A stretch of 44,012 nt of DNA from Secundilactobacillus malefermentans DSM 5705 = KCTC 3548 (lineage in GTDB: Bacteria; Bacillota; Bacilli; Lactobacillales; Lactobacillaceae), in assembly GCF_001436395.1 (NCBI RefSeq), contig NZ_AZGJ01000017.1:1-44012 (forward strand), written 5' to 3'. Shown here one piece after another: positions 33,127 to 42,419 of this stretch (position 1 is its first letter; each line of letters starts with the position of its first letter). Position numbers and translations under genes: made by a program. The notes below the pieces were generated by a model. It was not told the origin of the DNA. It was given only the letters and a program-made list of their open reading frames with translations, and did not search any database.

Positions 33127-36100
33127 TTGAGAGGGAACAATTTTGTTAAAGCCAATAGTGATGTGAAAGAACATTACAAAATGTACAAAGTAGGGCGTAG
33201 ATGGGTGTTTGCTGGGATTACACTTATGACGTTTGGGTCGATGGTTCTTTTTGGTTCTCAAGATGTAAATGCAAGTACAAGTGAAATGAATAATGAATCT
33301 TCTAGTTCAGTGGCCAACAACAGTTCGGTATCAAACAATGAATCGAATACAGCGGTTATTAGTTCAAGTTCATCTAGTGTGCAAAAAACGAGTTCTTCTG
33401 ATGAAAAAAATGAAGATTCAGCTGGCAGTTCAACTACAGAATCTGGTTCATCTTCTAACCAGAGTGGAAGTGTGGTACAAAATAAAGCTGCCGATGAAAA
33501 TACGACAGATTCCAGTGATGCGGGCACGACTTCAGAAAAGAAAACAACATCTGATTCAGAAAACGTAAAGTCTGATACCAATAGTGATACAAAGGCTGAT
33601 ACTAATGCGGATACGCTGGACAATATAGATAAAAAAGCTGTTGATAATACGGATATCAAAGCTGATAGCTCAAATGTTGATGTAGCCTTTGACGGTCAGT
33701 CAGCTAAAGCGACTGTATTCAAGGCGAGTTCGAGAATGTTAACTTTAAGTGATGCTGTTTTGGCGGATGAGACAACTTTGGCTCAGTCTATTACTGTGGC
33801 TTTAAATGGTGTTACCACCGAGGTAGCAACGATTAATCTTGCAGATGCCGATGAGCTAAATGGTAGCAAGCCAGCACCAAGCGAAGTTCAAACATTAACC
33901 TTTAGCGGAACTTTTAATCCGGGGGACTCTTTTACTGTTTCCCTACCAGATGAATTTAACATTACGGGATTTGATGATGGCGGTGCTCAAGATGGCAACG
34001 TAATTACCTTTACATATGATGGTACGACCACCGCAGTTGTGAGCTATAAAGTGGAGTTTGATATTGTCGATTTAACAGCATCTGCACTTAAACAAAACCA
34101 GGCCCAAATTCCAGATGGGACTGTTGTTGATGTGACAGTTTCTAAGAATGGGGTTACAGATAATAGCATGGCGGTTACGTTGACTAACCCAACCCAATAT
34201 TCAATCATTAAAGAAATTAAACGGGTTGTTCCAACTGAGGCAGATTCTCCTAATATTGTTGCTGGAGAAGAATACGGTTATCGGATTCGACTTGGAGCCG
34301 CAGATTATGATGGAAATGGCTGGCAAGTGGGCAATGGGTATCGTACCCAACTTACTAATGCGGTGGTTACGATTCCTGTGCCAGCAGGCTTTATTTTAAA
34401 TACGGCTGATTCTGGTTTACTTTCAAGTTCTTCTAATGGAGAAAATGGTACTACTGGTTTGGCAAAGAATAGTGATTTGATCTTTTCGCAACCCGATGGT
34501 ACAGGTTGTGACATTTTGGTGACCTTACCAGACGGCGATTATTTAGATGACTTTAATCTTTATTTAGCAGGTAGTTATGCAGATGGAACTATTGGAACGG
34601 TTACTGCCACAGGAAATGCAACGTTAACTGGAACACTCATGGGCCAAACAATTACAACGAGTGCTTCAACTGCAATGAGTGACACTTTAGCGACAGAAAA
34701 CTATAGCACCTCTTATATATTAGGGAGTCAAAACAAATCTAATACCCTTTTGATTGGGTCTGACACGTCTGGCGTCAACAAAGGTGGTATGGGGTACATT
34801 AGTGTAAAAGATAACAGTAATTATGAAACTGGAGTTGATTATACCGTTACGTTGCCAGATGGTATGAGTATTACCGGTATCCAGGCTCCTTCAAGTAATT
34901 TTAAAACAGGTACAGAGTTTACAATTACAGCTACTGATATAAATGGGCAGACTTATACCGATACAGTCGGGATGGGTGACACATATTCGTTTGGCAATAC
35001 AGCTCGAATTGCGACAATTAACGTGATGTCGACAGCACTTGATCCTGGTGATGGTGTAGATGGAACTTTTGCTCAAAATAATAATTATACCTATGCACTT
35101 TGGCTTTTAGGATCATTGGCAGATACTTATGATGATGGTAGTAGCTTGACTTCGGGAGATACATTGACATATACAGTCACTGATAACACTTCCGATGCAA
35201 CTAATTCAAATACACAGACACTTACGAATGTGCCGGTTTCTGCATTAAGTGCAGACTCAATTACGTATACCGTACCCTCTACTGTTTTAAGTAGCGGTGA
35301 TAAGATTACGGGAACTTATAAAATTGATATGGGGAAGGCAACCTTTAATGGTGCAGAAAATGATCCTACTCCTTTTGAACCAATTGTTTATGTAGTTGCG
35401 CCTGACAATACAGTGTTCGATAGTGATAATCCATTTGTTTTTGATACTACAGACACAGACTACAATGATGTTAAGGTTACAAAGTTGGCGGATTTAGATG
35501 GTCGCGAAGTTTACGAACTTGATTGGACAGGCACTGGTGATTCGCCATTGATTCACTTTACTGCTAACTATGTTGTAAAAAATAACCTGGTAGCTGGAGA
35601 TACTGTTTCGATTGATCCTACTTTGGCCAATGGAAACGTTTTTATTACCTCTCCCGAAAATCTAGTTTCAGTAGTCTATCGTGACACTACTTACTTTACT
35701 AATGTGGCTGATCAAGTAACTGATACGGATTGGACCATTGATAATGGTGCACTTTATACGTATTACAAGTCATCATTATGGCAGACTGCTATACCACAAA
35801 CGTTTGATCCAGTTGCAAGTATTAAGTCTGATGCAGATAGCGACTATTTGAACTATGATTCTAGCGATGTAGCCGGCACGTCAGCTGCTTTCAAGAATAC
35901 TGATTTAAATAATGGTAAAGATGGAAGTGTTGAACTATTTATCAATAATGGTTCTTCAATAACCTATGCAAATGCCTATCAAGTATTTAATGTGGGTCCT
36001 TATTTACAAATGACGGGTGCGGGTGATGCAACCGATAATGGGACTTTGTTGTATAGTACTAGTGCTATAGACACTGCTAGCATCTCAAACATCTCTGATT

Positions 36101-37788
36101 TTGATAGTTTAGGATTAGTTCCCGCTGACCAAATTACTGATTGGTCAACTGTGAAAGCAGTCGTCCTTGAAACCACGAATCTAGAAGGCAGCTCTGCGGT
36201 AAAAGCAGACTTACCAATTGAAGTAACTAGTGCAACGGATGATGGAGATTATCATCAGGAAGCTGTTCAAACATTTGCGACCAATGCCAGTGGTGCTTTG
36301 GTAACATCAACCTCGCAAATTAGTCTTAAGACATTACAAAAGATTTCGTACACTGTTGATGTTGTTAATCAAGATGGTGAGTATATTAGCAATACTATTT
36401 ATCCAAATGATCCAACTACGGTTGATGATGGATTTGTTGGAGATGAAGTATCAGCCCCAACCATTTCAGGATACACACTAACGAGCGACAATAATTCGGT
36501 TGAATTGACTGAAGCTGGACAAAATATTGTATTCACTTACACAGGGGATCCAGCCAGCGCAACAGTGACCTACGTTGATGATGACGACGAAGGTGCCACA
36601 GTTGGTGAAGTAGGAACTTTAAGTGGTAAGACCGATGATGTTGAAACCGTTACGGCAGACGTTCCAACTGGGTATCAATTAGCAGATGGACAGGCTGCGA
36701 CCGTGACAACGACGTTGTTAGCTGGAGAAAATACAGATGACAACGTGGTAATTCACTTAGTTCACAAGCACAGTACAACGTTGCCGGATGGGTTTACTGG
36801 AACCACAACCTTAACGACCACGTATATAGGAGCCGGTGGAAGAACGCCAGTTTCAGCAAGCAGTGATGTGACATGGACCACAGATACTGATCTCGCCACT
36901 GGAGCCACGGTCTACACGCCAAATAACCAGTATGCAGTAGTTAACACGCCAGTTATTTCTGGTTTTACGGCTGACTACTCTGACAATAGTGACGCAACAG
37001 CCGTTTCAGAGACAACCACACAGCCAACTGATGTGTCATTTGAGATTAAGTACACCCCAACTGACAATATCGACCATAATACGGGAAACGGTAATCCGAC
37101 AGTTGACGAAATTGTTGTTACGCGAACGATTCATTACACAGGTGCCGGAACACTCAATCCAACTGATGTTGTGGAAAAAGTTTGGTACAAGGCAGTTACC
37201 AATACGACTACTGGGAAGACCGCGTGGACTCCTCAAGGCGTTTATTATGAAGTAACTACGCCAACTTTAACTGGATATACGGTGGACATAGCCAAAGTAG
37301 CGATGGAATCTCCAGAAGCAATTATTACTGATCAAGGAGTTGTCCCTGAAAATACAACGATTACGGTCACTTATATAGCTGATCCTGTTACGGGAGGCGG
37401 TGGATCCACTACAGAACCAGGAGATGGAGTAAATTCCGAACCAGGTGAAAGTGGCGACAATTCTAATCCTGGTGGAGACAGCACTATCCCAGGCGACAAT
37501 GACACTGGTGAAAGTGGTAAGGACAGTAGTGCTGCTAACACGAGTGGTGTTGATGATAAATTATCAAACCATTCTAAGCTTGACGAAGAACAAACAACTC
37601 ATCAAGCAGTAACCCGTATGGAGCATGGTGTTAACCAAGCCAAAACGGATGGATCCTCAGCCCAATCAAGCCAGAAACTTCCTCAAACCGATGAGAGTCA
37701 GAATAAGGAAATGACGATACTTGGATTAAGCCTAATGGCAATTCTCAGCTTGTTTGGATTAGCTGGAAAAAAGAAACGTCAACATTAG
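33127..37788 (+). CDS. Giant LPXTG-anchored adhesin with MucBP/Mub-like repeats
   Basis: 1553 residues from a TTG start 8 bp after AGGGGGT; no ATG is better placed. Seen: a KxYKxGKxW signal (HYKMYKVGRRW, residues 16-26, cleavage near Ala49), a Ser/Thr/Asp-rich low-complexity stalk to about 200, a long beta-rich region with adhesin-like TVTLPDGMSITGI strands, MucBP-like modules at about 1073-1140 and 1146-1215, two Mub-type repeats (about 1220-1320 and 1325-1420), a Gly/Pro/Ser-rich wall spanner and the sorting signal LPQTDE at 1518. It is exported and sortase-anchored, and probably mediates mucus or surface adhesion. The Ser/Thr-rich stalk might be glycosylated. The ligand is unknown. Confidence 0.92.
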   Translation: MRGNNFVKANSDVKEHYKMYKVGRRWVFAGITLMTFGSMVLFGSQDVNASTSEMNNESSSSVANNSSVSNNESNTAVISSSSSSVQKTSSSDEKNEDSAGSSTTESGSSSNQSGSVVQNKAADENTTDSSDAGTTSEKKTTSDSENVKSDTNSDTKADTNADTLDNIDKKAVDNTDIKADSSNVDVAFDGQSAKATVFKASSRMLTLSDAVLADETTLAQSITVALNGVTTEVATINLADADELNGSKPAPSEVQTLTFSGTFNPGDSFTVSLPDEFNITGFDDGGAQDGNVITFTYDGTTTAVVSYKVEFDIVDLTASALKQNQAQIPDGTVVDVTVSKNGVTDNSMAVTLTNPTQYSIIKEIKRVVPTEADSPNIVAGEEYGYRIRLGAADYDGNGWQVGNGYRTQLTNAVVTIPVPAGFILNTADSGLLSSSSNGENGTTGLAKNSDLIFSQPDGTGCDILVTLPDGDYLDDFNLYLAGSYADGTIGTVTATGNATLTGTLMGQTITTSASTAMSDTLATENYSTSYILGSQNKSNTLLIGSDTSGVNKGGMGYISVKDNSNYETGVDYTVTLPDGMSITGIQAPSSNFKTGTEFTITATDINGQTYTDTVGMGDTYSFGNTARIATINVMSTALDPGDGVDGTFAQNNNYTYALWLLGSLADTYDDGSSLTSGDTLTYTVTDNTSDATNSNTQTLTNVPVSALSADSITYTVPSTVLSSGDKITGTYKIDMGKATFNGAENDPTPFEPIVYVVAPDNTVFDSDNPFVFDTTDTDYNDVKVTKLADLDGREVYELDWTGTGDSPLIHFTANYVVKNNLVAGDTVSIDPTLANGNVFITSPENLVSVVYRDTTYFTNVADQVTDTDWTIDNGALYTYYKSSLWQTAIPQTFDPVASIKSDADSDYLNYDSSDVAGTSAAFKNTDLNNGKDGSVELFINNGSSITYANAYQVFNVGPYLQMTGAGDATDNGTLLYSTSAIDTASISNISDFDSLGLVPADQITDWSTVKAVVLETTNLEGSSAVKADLPIEVTSATDDGDYHQEAVQTFATNASGALVTSTSQISLKTLQKISYTVDVVNQDGEYISNTIYPNDPTTVDDGFVGDEVSAPTISGYTLTSDNNSVELTEAGQNIVFTYTGDPASATVTYVDDDDEGATVGEVGTLSGKTDDVETVTADVPTGYQLADGQAATVTTTLLAGENTDDNVVIHLVHKHSTTLPDGFTGTTTLTTTYIGAGGRTPVSASSDVTWTTDTDLATGATVYTPNNQYAVVNTPVISGFTADYSDNSDATAVSETTTQPTDVSFEIKYTPTDNIDHNTGNGNPTVDEIVVTRTIHYTGAGTLNPTDVVEKVWYKAVTNTTTGKTAWTPQGVYYEVTTPTLTGYTVDIAKVAMESPEAIITDQGVVPENTTITVTYIADPVTGGGGSTTEPGDGVNSEPGESGDNSNPGGDSTIPGDNDTGESGKDSSAANTSGVDDKLSNHSKLDEEQTTHQAVTRMEHGVNQAKTDGSSAQSSQKLPQTDESQNKEMTILGLSLMAILSLFGLAGKKKRQH

Positions 37789-37861
37789 TGGGAGGTAAAA
37801 GCAGGACAGACAGGCTTTAGAAAATTTTCAAAGTGTTAAGCTTATAAATAAAGATTGTATT

Positions 37862-37895
37862 AAGAGGACGCTATCACAGGTCTTCTTATTTTTTT
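37862..37895 (+). terminator. Terminator after the giant adhesin
   Basis: AAGAGGAC pairs with GTCTTCTT (one wobble) and is followed by A and seven T. It lies about 75 bp after the stop codon. Confidence 0.65.
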
Positions 37896-37906
37896 GAGAA
37901 AAAAGC

Positions 37907-37956
37907 TTGCATAATATGTCGGAACGACCTATAATCGATAAGTCGTAACGACATAT
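37907..37956 (+). promoter_or_regulatory. PadR-gene promoter with two operator copies
   Basis: -35 TTGCAT (37907-37912), 17-bp spacer, -10 TATAAT (37930-37935). GTCGGAACGAC (37918-37928) lies inside the spacer and GTCGTAACGAC (37942-37952) just after the -10. Outer arms ATATGTCG (37914-37921) and CGACATAT (37949-37956) make the whole block symmetrical. This is a strong candidate for repression by the PadR protein. Confidence 0.75.
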
Positions 37957-37967
37957 GGAGGGAAACG

Positions 37968-38516
37968 ATGTACGAATTACTAATATTGAGCATTTTGAGA
38001 AATCGGGATATGTCTGGTTATAAGCTTGGACAGGTACTAGAAAGTAGTCTGGTGCCCCGTCGAGAAATTTCAAATGGCGTCATTTACCCGCTATTAAATC
38101 GGCTCGAAGAGAATGGCGACATTTTGGTGACGGAAAAGTCTGGGGAGCCGCGGAATAAGAAAATGGCCCACATTACCGAACTGGGTGAGCAACATTTTCA
38201 AGAGCTCATGCGGTTACCTGTCGCGAATGATGCCAAACGAGAATCCACCTACCGTTTTAAATTTCGGGGAATGGTTGGTGTGGATAAGCAAACCCAACAA
38301 CAAATTCTGAATGATTACGCGGCGGCAGTTCAATCGGATCTCACACTTTATCAACGAGACCAGGCACATTTGAGGAAACAAATCCAAACTAAAAATGGGA
38401 ACGTGGCCTCTTTGAGAATGGCGGTTAAAGCGCTAGACCTTAGTACCTCCATTTGCCAAACGAAACAAAGTTGGATTAAAGAATACAGACAAGAATTGGA
38501 ACATGAGGGAGAATAA
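37968..38516 (+). CDS. PadR family transcriptional regulator
   Basis: 182 residues with a winged helix (about 1-85) and a C-terminal helical dimerisation domain (Vir_act_alpha_C type). Seen: MYELLILSILRNRDMSGYKL at the N-terminus, PLLNRLEENGDI in the recognition region and wing GEPRNKKMAHITELGEQHF. The start follows GGAGGGAAACG. The DHA2 exporter starts one base after its stop, so the pair is coupled. PadR proteins repress exporters or phenolic-acid decarboxylases until a ligand binds. The doubled operator 12 bp upstream should be its site. Confidence 0.92.
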   Translation: MYELLILSILRNRDMSGYKLGQVLESSLVPRREISNGVIYPLLNRLEENGDILVTEKSGEPRNKKMAHITELGEQHFQELMRLPVANDAKRESTYRFKFRGMVGVDKQTQQQILNDYAAAVQSDLTLYQRDQAHLRKQIQTKNGNVASLRMAVKALDLSTSICQTKQSWIKEYRQELEHEGE

Positions 38517-38517
38517 C

Positions 38518-40089
38518 ATGCAGAAGAAAACATCAATTAAGCAATGGATAGCTTTAACGGCGATGGGTCTCGGTGTATTTATGGGATTGCTGGACGTCAC
38601 CGTCGTTAACGTTGCGTTGCCAACAATGGCCAAAGATTTTGATACAACGTTTACCAACTTACAGTGGGTACTGAACGCATACACATTGGTCTATGCGGTG
38701 ACGCTACTGATTGCGTCAAAACTGGGGGACATGTTTGGTCGAAAGAAAATTTTTGTGGCATCCATGTTTTTATTTGTAATTGCATCAGCAGTGAATGGTA
38801 TGGCAACCAATTTACTGGTGCTTGATATTGGACGAGGCGTTCAAGCAATTGGTGGCTCAGGAATGATGTCACTGTCAATGGCACTTGTGGCGTCGAACTT
38901 TGAAGGTAAGCAACGGGGATTGGCACTTGGAATTTTAGGATCCATTATGGGAATTTCAACCGCGTCAGGTCCGTTGATTGGCGGATTCCTAGTTGAAAAT
39001 TTCGGCTGGTCCTCTATCTTTTACGTCAACGTACCAGTTGGAATTATTGCCGTCATCATGACGATTATTTACGTAAAGGAAACGCCAAGTTACGGGAAGG
39101 GTCAACGAATTGATTTGGGAGGAATGGTCCTCTCAGCAGGTGGAATATTTGCCATTATTTACGGCTTAATCGTCAAAGAAAGTCATCCCCACCTGGATTG
39201 GACCAGTTTCCAAATTATGGGTTGGCTACTACTCGGAGTGGTGCTCATGATTATATTCGTCATTGTTGAGCAGCACGTGAAGCAACCAATGGTCGATCTT
39301 AGTATGTTCAAACGCGCTCACTTTATCGGCATTATCCTGGTGGCCTTTGTATTGGGATCGGCAATGTACGCGTACAACGCGTATTTGACCGCCCTAATGC
39401 AAAATTACATTGGCTATTCTGCCGTTCAAACGGGTCTCCGGCAGCTGGTGATGAGTGCCTGGTCGCTGATATTAGGACCGGTCGTTGGGATTTTGGGTGC
39501 TCGCTACTCAAAGAAATGGATGATTATCACTAGTCTGTTTATCGGTGGAGCCGGATTCATTTGGATGGCTCAAGCGGTTGGCCCAGCGGTATCCTTTAAG
39601 GCAATATGGCCGGGGATGGTTTTAATCGGAATTACAAACGGAATGGTCAATCCGTTGTTAAATACAACCGGGATGGAAGGTGTCATCCCGAGTGAAATGG
39701 GAATGGCCTCTGGTCTACTAAATGTTTTCCGTCAGTTGGGTACCACGGTTGGTGTGGTAGGCTTGGGACTCGTTCAGGATTCAAAGTATGAAGCCTACTT
39801 AAGCAACCATCTTGGAAGTGTTAAAATGCCGGCGCAAGCTTTAGCAGGCTTGAAAAAGGCGTTAATCGATGCTGGACCGTTTTCTGGTCATGGCATCGCA
39901 TTTTCAGAACGGTTAAGTCGGGCACCATTTGCGAAGGCGTTTCAACAGGTCGTTGTAAACGCCTATGACAAAGGCTTCTCAGCTGTTTCCTTAACAGCTG
40001 CGGGGATTGTCATTGTTGGTGGGATTGGCGCTGTTATTCTCCTAAAAAATCATGTTGAAGGAATTGACCTTACAGACAAGAAAAATTAA
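38518..40089 (+). CDS. MFS multidrug exporter, DHA2 family (EmrB/QacA)
   Basis: 523 residues from the ATG at 38518, after GGGAG. About fourteen membrane helices. Seen: GLLDVTVVNVALPTMAKDF (motif D1 of DHA2 pumps), LGDMFGRKKIFV (motif A), QAIGGSGMMSLSM and the motif C-like ISTASGPLIGGFL. It acts as a proton antiporter for drugs or other amphipathic compounds in the cytoplasmic membrane. It differs in length and sequence from the exporter at 28777. Regulated with, and probably by, the coupled PadR gene. Substrate unknown. Confidence 0.94.
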   Translation: MQKKTSIKQWIALTAMGLGVFMGLLDVTVVNVALPTMAKDFDTTFTNLQWVLNAYTLVYAVTLLIASKLGDMFGRKKIFVASMFLFVIASAVNGMATNLLVLDIGRGVQAIGGSGMMSLSMALVASNFEGKQRGLALGILGSIMGISTASGPLIGGFLVENFGWSSIFYVNVPVGIIAVIMTIIYVKETPSYGKGQRIDLGGMVLSAGGIFAIIYGLIVKESHPHLDWTSFQIMGWLLLGVVLMIIFVIVEQHVKQPMVDLSMFKRAHFIGIILVAFVLGSAMYAYNAYLTALMQNYIGYSAVQTGLRQLVMSAWSLILGPVVGILGARYSKKWMIITSLFIGGAGFIWMAQAVGPAVSFKAIWPGMVLIGITNGMVNPLLNTTGMEGVIPSEMGMASGLLNVFRQLGTTVGVVGLGLVQDSKYEAYLSNHLGSVKMPAQALAGLKKALIDAGPFSGHGIAFSERLSRAPFAKAFQQVVVNAYDKGFSAVSLTAAGIVIVGGIGAVILLKNHVEGIDLTDKKN

Positions 40090-40099
40090 AAATTAGACA

Positions 40100-40144
40100 A
40101 AAAGAGGTGGCTTAACATCAATCAGATGTTGAGCCACCTCTTTT
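40100..40144. terminator. Bidirectional terminator after the second DHA2 exporter
   Basis: AAAAGAGGTGGCTTAACAT pairs with ATGTTGAGCCACCTCTTTT (one wobble) around a seven-base loop, with A and T tails on both sides. Confidence 0.85.
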
Positions 40145-40182
40145 ATGCTCGGAATCAGTCTATTTTTAAATTGGTTAAGGCA

Positions 40183-40995
40183 CTAATTGCCCACTTCACT
40201 TAGCCAACCCTGAATCTGGTTCTTAATCTGATCTAAAAAGCTGGTGCCATCGCTAGTTTCTCCATCACTGGTGGTACTTTCTGAACTGCTAGACTCATTA
40301 GGAAAATCGCTTGAAGATTCTTCACTTGAGGACGAGTTGCTTTCAATCTTGTCCTTGATGCCGGAAACGGCACTGCTAATTTTATCCTTTGCTTTGGAAG
40401 CGGTGGTGCTAGAACTTGAGCCTGCTGTTGAACTGCTTGAGCTACTTTCAGCTTGTGCTTCAATCTTAGATTTAATTTGCTTGTATTCTGAGGAGTTCTT
40501 TCGAACAAGGGTCACGGTAGTTTGATTGCCCAAACCAGTAATCGATTTACTACTGTTGAACGTTACCTGATCACTATCTGCAGAAAGGGTGTAGCCCGTT
40601 ACGTCGGAATCAAAAGTAGCTTGAGAATTCGAGCTCTCATCCTGGAAGGTTCCGGTGACGGAACTGGTTTGCTCGTTGCTAGGGGTATAAGTGAATTTGT
40701 CACTCGTTAGGGTTAGCGTGCTCAGACTGTCAATATCATCGACAGAGGTGTAAGTTGCACCATTAGCATTGCTGATTTCGACCCATGAACCGGTTAATTC
40801 AGAACGAGAATTGCGCCAAACGTTAAAGCCAACAATCACCAAGACAATTACCAACAGCCAAAGTAAGAACTTCCGCCAACGATGGTGTTTCCTCTTTTTG
40901 TTTGCCTTTTTATCATATTTATACGTTTGTTTTTGCTGCTTTTTCTGGTTTCGCAGTTCCCTGCGACCCATGAGTTCATCATGATTGTTTGACAT
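40183..40995 (-). CDS. Membrane-anchored Ser-rich extracytoplasmic protein
   Basis: 270 residues from the ATG at 40995, 8 bp after GGAG. Seen: a Lys/Arg/Gln-rich cytosolic tail (about 1-42, DKKANKKRKHHRWRK), one membrane helix (FLLWLLVIVLVIVGF), an outer domain of short beta strands (ELTGSWVEI, LTLTSDKFTYTP, VTGTFQDE, YTLSADSDQVTF) resembling small lipocalin-like sheets, then a Ser/Glu-rich low-complexity tail with long Ser runs. There is no cleavage site or LPXTG, so it stays anchored N-terminus in. I do not recognise the family. It could be a wall-facing sensor or scaffold. Apparently monocistronic. Confidence 0.75.
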   Translation of the reverse strand: MSNNHDELMGRRELRNQKKQQKQTYKYDKKANKKRKHHRWRKFLLWLLVIVLVIVGFNVWRNSRSELTGSWVEISNANGATYTSVDDIDSLSTLTLTSDKFTYTPSNEQTSSVTGTFQDESSNSQATFDSDVTGYTLSADSDQVTFNSSKSITGLGNQTTVTLVRKNSSEYKQIKSKIEAQAESSSSSSTAGSSSSTTASKAKDKISSAVSGIKDKIESNSSSSEESSSDFPNESSSSESTTSDGETSDGTSFLDQIKNQIQGWLSEVGN

Positions 40996-41075
40996 CACTA
41001 ACACTCCAATGACTTCAGATTAACAACAGTATACGTTATTTTCGCCAAATAGCAGCTAAATGATGCCATTCGTAA

Positions 41076-42290
41076 TTAAAGCTTATTTTCTGTTAGGCGG
41101 GCTCTTAATTCGGGTTGACTGGCATAAATGTAAAGGCCGTGGACGCCGCGTTTAAAGAGGACGTTTAGTGTATTCATAATTAGCTGCTTTTTGAGTTGCA
41201 CAAGAGTTGCGGGATCCGTGATGTCTGGCCGCTTTTTGAATATCTCAACATCTGTGACCTTGTTTAAGTTAACGGTCACGGCGTCCGTTTCTGGAACGTA
41301 TTCGATGGGCGGCCCTAAAATGACGCCAACATAATTTAGATCAAAGCCTTGGACCGTGTAGATCGAGCCAACTTCGTTGATGGTCTCTGGCTTTTCCGCC
41401 CAGGGTATTTTGGAGTAGTTATATTGATCCCAGGGCAAATGAAACTTTCCTTCATCGATATAATGTTTGCGACCATCCAAGGTAGATGGATAGCCAGTCG
41501 TCGAAACAATCCGGGACAAGCCGTCTTCACGGTCATGCTGACGAATTAGCTGATACATTTTTTCAGCATCGGCCATGATGCGAAAGTCGAAGTTTCCAGA
41601 AGTTGACTGCGGCATTGGCTTAATCTTTCCGCGAATAAACGCATTAATCCAGTCAACGATTTCAGGACTGGCCTGCATTCGAAATTGGCGGTGCAGGTCG
41701 TACTCCGCATGAATGTACTGGTCGACGATTTTTTGGAGTCGTTCCCGATTCCAAAAGCTCTTTGTTTTTAAGACCTGGTACTCGTCAAAAACAAGTACAA
41801 CCACTTGGGCTCGTTTGATAATTTCAATCAGTTGGTTATCCTGATCAAAATTATTATAACGATCGGGACGCGAAAGGAGGAGGTGCGCCTCATCAATCAC
41901 GGCAACGTCGTAGTGTTCATCCTTTTTAGCTGCCCGATTAATAAACGTCGTCGGTCGGTCAAAGTTCTTTTTAAGCATGTGGGGTAATTCCCCAGCGATT
42001 GATTGGTAAACTTTTAAAAGTTCAGGATGATTGACCAGGAAGATATTTTTGGTGTGGTAAAGGGGACTATTCTCATTTGCTGCGGCAGTTTGCAGATCGT
42101 TGAAAAGCTGACTCAGGACGACGCTTTTGCCAGTTCCGGCGTCTCCGCGAATCGTGAAAACGGCGTGCTGCTCCGCGTGCAAGTTTGCGATAATGAATTT
42201 CTCAACGGTCTCTTTTAATTGCTTTTGTTCGTTTGAAAGCGCCTTGAAGGGCGAAATTTTCTCAATTGCTTGGTTAACAGATTCTTGCAT
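41076..42290 (-). CDS. DUF2075 domain ATPase/helicase-like protein
   Basis: 404 residues. Seen: Walker A GDAGTGKS at 49-56, Walker B VIDEAHLL at 131-138, a later Arg-rich sensor region (DLHRQFRMQASPEIVDW) and IYTVQGFDLNYVGVILG, as in superfamily 1 helicase-like DUF2075 proteins. Longer relatives carry a GIY-YIG or other nuclease domain; none is present here. It may act on nucleic acid, and related proteins occur in phage defence, but its own job is unknown. The ribosome site before the ATG is weak. Flanked by unrelated genes, so it is monocistronic. Confidence 0.85.
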   Translation of the reverse strand: MQESVNQAIEKISPFKALSNEQKQLKETVEKFIIANLHAEQHAVFTIRGDAGTGKSVVLSQLFNDLQTAAANENSPLYHTKNIFLVNHPELLKVYQSIAGELPHMLKKNFDRPTTFINRAAKKDEHYDVAVIDEAHLLLSRPDRYNNFDQDNQLIEIIKRAQVVVLVFDEYQVLKTKSFWNRERLQKIVDQYIHAEYDLHRQFRMQASPEIVDWINAFIRGKIKPMPQSTSGNFDFRIMADAEKMYQLIRQHDREDGLSRIVSTTGYPSTLDGRKHYIDEGKFHLPWDQYNYSKIPWAEKPETINEVGSIYTVQGFDLNYVGVILGPPIEYVPETDAVTVNLNKVTDVEIFKKRPDITDPATLVQLKKQLIMNTLNVLFKRGVHGLYIYASQPELRARLTENKL

Positions 42291-42419
42291 AACGATTGAA
42301 CAACTCTTTTCTGATTGATGGGTTAATGGTAAGCCAAAATCAATTCATAAAGCAACTAGATCCTTGGTTGCACCCACCGTTGCTTTGGATAATAATTGAA
42401 TCCTCAAGGAGGAGTTAAA

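Noticed and set aside
33258-33659. 133-codon minus-strand frame in the adhesin stalk
   Set aside because: It arises from the repetitive Ser/Asp codons of the sense strand and has no independent support.
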